Shown here: positions 5,450-7,539 of the stretch, piece by piece
Position numbering within the stretch: the first letter of the stretch is position 1
Layout: each line of letters begins with the position of its first letter
NCBI GenBank assembly: GCA_964414185.1
Contig: CAYPVK010000020.1
Location: 1 to 7,539, forward strand
Direction of reading: 5' to 3'
Length of the DNA stretch: 7,539 nt
Origin: UBA7488 sp964414185
Lineage (GTDB): Bacteria; Pseudomonadota; Alphaproteobacteria; CAAHEQ01; UBA3637
Notes under the pieces: model-generated
What the model was told of the DNA's origin: nothing
Seen by the model: only the letters and a program-made list of their open reading frames with translations
Databases searched by the model: none
Program-made: the position numbers and the translations under genes

Positions 5450-7539
5450 TTAAATGACACACTTACCACTTTCCGTTTTGCGGTTTATACACACGTCGCA
5501 AGCGGTTTGGTCATCGACGGCAACGTCCAAAGCGTAATTGCACGAATAACATTCCCCGTCGGAACCTAAGAAATATCCGTTTGCGCAATTGTTGCGTTTG
5601 CAATAATTGTTTTCCCACGTACGGTTTTCGCAAACATCGCAAGCGGCTTTAGTCGTTTTAATGTCCGATTTCGTGTTGCAAGAATAACAATTCCCGTCGG
5701 TTTGCATCAAAGCTTTATCCGCTGCCACGCCTTGCCCGCAAGGATAAGTGCATCGGCCGCTTTGATACACGCGTTCGGGACATTTGTTGCATTCGGTTTG
5801 TGTCACATTTGAAACGGACGTGATGTCATTACATGCATAGCATCTGTTATCTTTGGTAAAAAATCCGTCACAATTTGCCAATACGCAATAATCGCCGTTG
5901 GTTACGCGTTCGCCGGGACATAATTTTTCACACGTGTCACTTTGCGCGGAATTTAAAACAGGTTGTTCGTAATCGCAAGAATGGCATACTGTCCACCAAA
6001 AGCCCTCTAACAACGGTTTGTTGCCCGAACATGGGTTGATGATACAATTTCCATATTGATAAGTCGGTAACCACACGCGGTTGGGGCACAATGTTTTGCA
6101 TTCCGATTGACTTCCCATTTTGACATCTTTTCTTTCTGTGCAACCGACACAGCGTCCTTTGTCCGATACAACAGATACGGATGTATTGATTTGCAATGTT
6201 TTGCCTTCGGTCGGTGTCCCCGGCACATCGCACGGCATTGCGCAAATTTCATACGAACCCATGGTGTACACTTGCCGAGGCGTGCCCGATGTGTTGCAAA
6301 CCGCACAATTTTCGGGTGCTCCCGTTACGTCAATGCCGTTTATAGTATCGCATGCGTAACATTTACCGTCCGAACCTTGCAACGGCGTTGCAGTCGGACA
6401 TTCGTTTAATAAGCAATACGAATTTTCGCCCCGATTGCTGTAACCGCCTGCATGGCGGTTGGAGCATAACGCAGAACATTCCCTTTCCAAATTTTCAACC
6501 GGTACAGTCCCGTTGTAATCGCAAGCATGACAAGAACCGTCCGTTCCCAACAACGGTTTATCGGAATCGGGATCGCATTTTAATGCACACCTGTCTCTGG
6601 TTTGAAGACCGCTTCCATTAAATGTAAAGTAATTGATTCGATTGGAACAAAGATTGCATTTCGTTGTAGACCATTCCACATTTATCACAGAAGGATAATC
6701 GCATGAATAACAAATACCGTCGTTACTCATCAACGGTTTGTTTGCGGTCGGCGTACCGGTCACGTTGCACGGCAAAATGCAATATGAAGCGAAAACAGTT
6801 CGGTTGGGGCAAACATAGCAGTTTTCTTCAACGCCCGTTACGTTAATACTGCCGTTTAAATTGCATGAATAACATTTGCCGTTTTTATCTTGTAACGGTG
6901 TTTCGGGCGGACAACAATTCCCCGCGGAATTGCAACATTTTCCTTCGGATACATGAGAACAACAAAAACCGTCTATGACAGAATCATTCAAACAACATTG
7001 GTAATACCGCGCGTCTTCATAATTTTTGGCACAAGATGCCTCTGCGGGACAATTTGTTTCACAGATGCCTTCCGCACAAGAACCGCACAAACAATCCTTA
7101 TCCGTATTGCACCGTTTCAATTTGGGCTTGTCTTCCGGAGCAATTTGCGAACCTTCCCTTAAATCCGTTTCAAATACGAAAATCATTTTCGTTTTGTCGC
7201 CTTCAATATCGCAAACGGACGTGTCGCCCGCAAAATCGTCAATCCCCGCAACAATAATGGCGGGCCAAGACCAATCGGATTCTAAAATGCGTTTGCATGT
7301 ACTGCTTTGAACATCGCGCAACGTAATTTCAAAATAATCGGGATAATCGTGCGTTAAATTGCCTTCCATCGGATAGCCTAAACGCGAATAAGCGGGCAAT
7401 TCCCCAAAAGGCATTTCCGCCCCGTTCGTCATGGCCGTCGAAATTAATATGGCGTGCATATTGATTTCGTTAATTGTTTCGTTCGCGCGATATTTTGAAA
7501 TACCGAAGTTGTATCCGAGAATGGAACCGACAGATAGGA
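5450..7539 (-). CDS. Pilin-like Cys-rich repeat surface protein, N-terminus outside window (partial)
   Basis: The first visible Met (7457-7459) is probably not the start. The frame stays open to the right edge, adding 26 residues that include LSVGSILGYNFGISKYRAN, and no ribosome site precedes that Met. This stretch resembles the end of a type IV prepilin helix. The following globular part (about residues 27-100 from Met7459) contains DYFEITLRDV and CKRILESDW, similar to bodies of PilS-like pilins as I remember them. After an acidic linker comes a Cys-dense segment (117-176) with CLCGSC and paired CC. Nine repeats of about 45-65 residues then run to the C-terminus. I count about 70 cysteines in the visible part, so it is almost certainly extracytoplasmic and disulfide-rich or metal-binding. 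No membrane segment or sorting signal occurs at the C-terminus. It may be a minor pilin or an adhesin displayed on a pilus or pseudopilus. Function is not established. Confidence 0.85.
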   Translation of the reverse strand, partial: LSVGSILGYNFGISKYRANETINEINMHAILISTAMTNGAEMPFGELPAYSRLGYPMEGNLTHDYPDYFEITLRDVQSSTCKRILESDWSWPAIIVAGIDDFAGDTSVCDIEGDKTKMIFVFETDLREGSQIAPEDKPKLKRCNTDKDCLCGSCAEGICETNCPAEASCAKNYEDARYYQCCLNDSVIDGFCCSHVSEGKCCNSAGNCCPPETPLQDKNGKCYSCNLNGSINVTGVEENCYVCPNRTVFASYCILPCNVTGTPTANKPLMSNDGICYSCDYPSVINVEWSTTKCNLCSNRINYFTFNGSGLQTRDRCALKCDPDSDKPLLGTDGSCHACDYNGTVPVENLERECSALCSNRHAGGYSNRGENSYCLLNECPTATPLQGSDGKCYACDTINGIDVTGAPENCAVCNTSGTPRQVYTMGSYEICAMPCDVPGTPTEGKTLQINTSVSVVSDKGRCVGCTERKDVKMGSQSECKTLCPNRVWLPTYQYGNCIINPCSGNKPLLEGFWWTVCHSCDYEQPVLNSAQSDTCEKLCPGERVTNGDYCVLANCDGFFTKDNRCYACNDITSVSNVTQTECNKCPERVYQSGRCTYPCGQGVAADKALMQTDGNCYSCNTKSDIKTTKAACDVCENRTWENNYCKRNNCANGYFLGSDGECYSCNYALDVAVDDQTACDVCINRKTESGKCVI
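5453..6916 (-). repeat. Nine tandem six-cysteine modules within the pilin-like protein
   Basis: Counted from the Met at 7459, the modules lie at about residues 182-231, 232-295, 296-354, 355-410, 411-477, 478-530, 531-574, 575-625 and 626-669. Each has the same skeleton: a Pro/Leu-rich lead-in (often KPL or TPL), DGxCYxC, a spacer often with I-x-V, CxxC or CxxxC followed by NR or ER, then C-x3/4-C. The last module keeps only one Cys of the final pair. Length varies mainly in the loop between the NR motif and the last Cys pair. Protein sequence has diverged strongly between copies, so the array is old and not a recent DNA-level duplication. The pattern resembles furin-like or EGF-like Cys modules but fits neither exactly by eye. 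Confidence 0.85.

Noticed and set aside
5937..6621. Arg/Cys-rich frames on both strands within the Cys-repeat gene
   Set aside because: They are shadow frames of a long repetitive coding region with periodic Cys codons.
5453..6916. CRISPR-like or DNA tandem repeat array
   Set aside because: The periodicity exists at protein level only. Spacing is irregular, copies differ strongly in DNA, and the frame is continuous.

Overview
The window looks like one scaffold piece from an uncultured, fairly low-GC Gram-negative bacterium, most likely an alphaproteobacterium of the host-gut or host-associated kind. This is inferred from the compact yajC-secD-secF operon, the AT-rich coding style, and a pilin-like protein with a large Cys-rich tail of a type I associate with such metagenomic genomes. 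It contains a 10-N scaffold gap, so it comes from a draft assembly.

Layout. Positions 1-178 hold the end of an upstream unit with an intrinsic terminator, then a short leader. An unrecognised 116-aa protein follows on the + strand (179-529). A perfect 17-bp hairpin (598-636) separates it from a minus-strand operon read right to left: yajC (3606-3235), secD (3231-1663) and secF (1651-668). This operon encodes the SecDF-YajC accessory complex of the Sec translocon. Gene spacings are 3 and 11 bases, and Shine-Dalgarno sequences lie in or across the end of the preceding gene. Between yajC and dut is a short divergent promoter region.

Rightwards runs dut (3733-4173), a trimeric dUTPase whose motifs look more like phage or Firmicutes enzymes than proteobacterial Dut. 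A GT10 family fucosyltransferase (4338-5327) follows, closed by an intrinsic terminator (5384-5422). Between them lies a damaged assembly junction: poly-G, 10 Ns and poly-C. The left flank is an ungapped, error-ridden copy of the start of the glycosyltransferase gene, at a constant offset of 140 bases. Collapsing it would place the two genes about 24 bases apart, probably as one transcript.

From 5450 to the right edge, on the minus strand, is a large secreted or surface protein that is cut off by the window. The reading frame stays open past the first visible Met (7459) to the edge. That extra stretch resembles the N-terminal helix of a type IV pilin-like protein. Behind the pilin-like domain come a Cys-dense linker and nine tandem six-Cys modules.

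Taken together, the Sec operon serves export and membrane insertion, the fucosyltransferase probably decorates surface glycans, and the Cys-rich pilin-like protein is probably a surface appendage component or adhesin. Nothing in the sequence ties these three together functionally beyond being neighbours.
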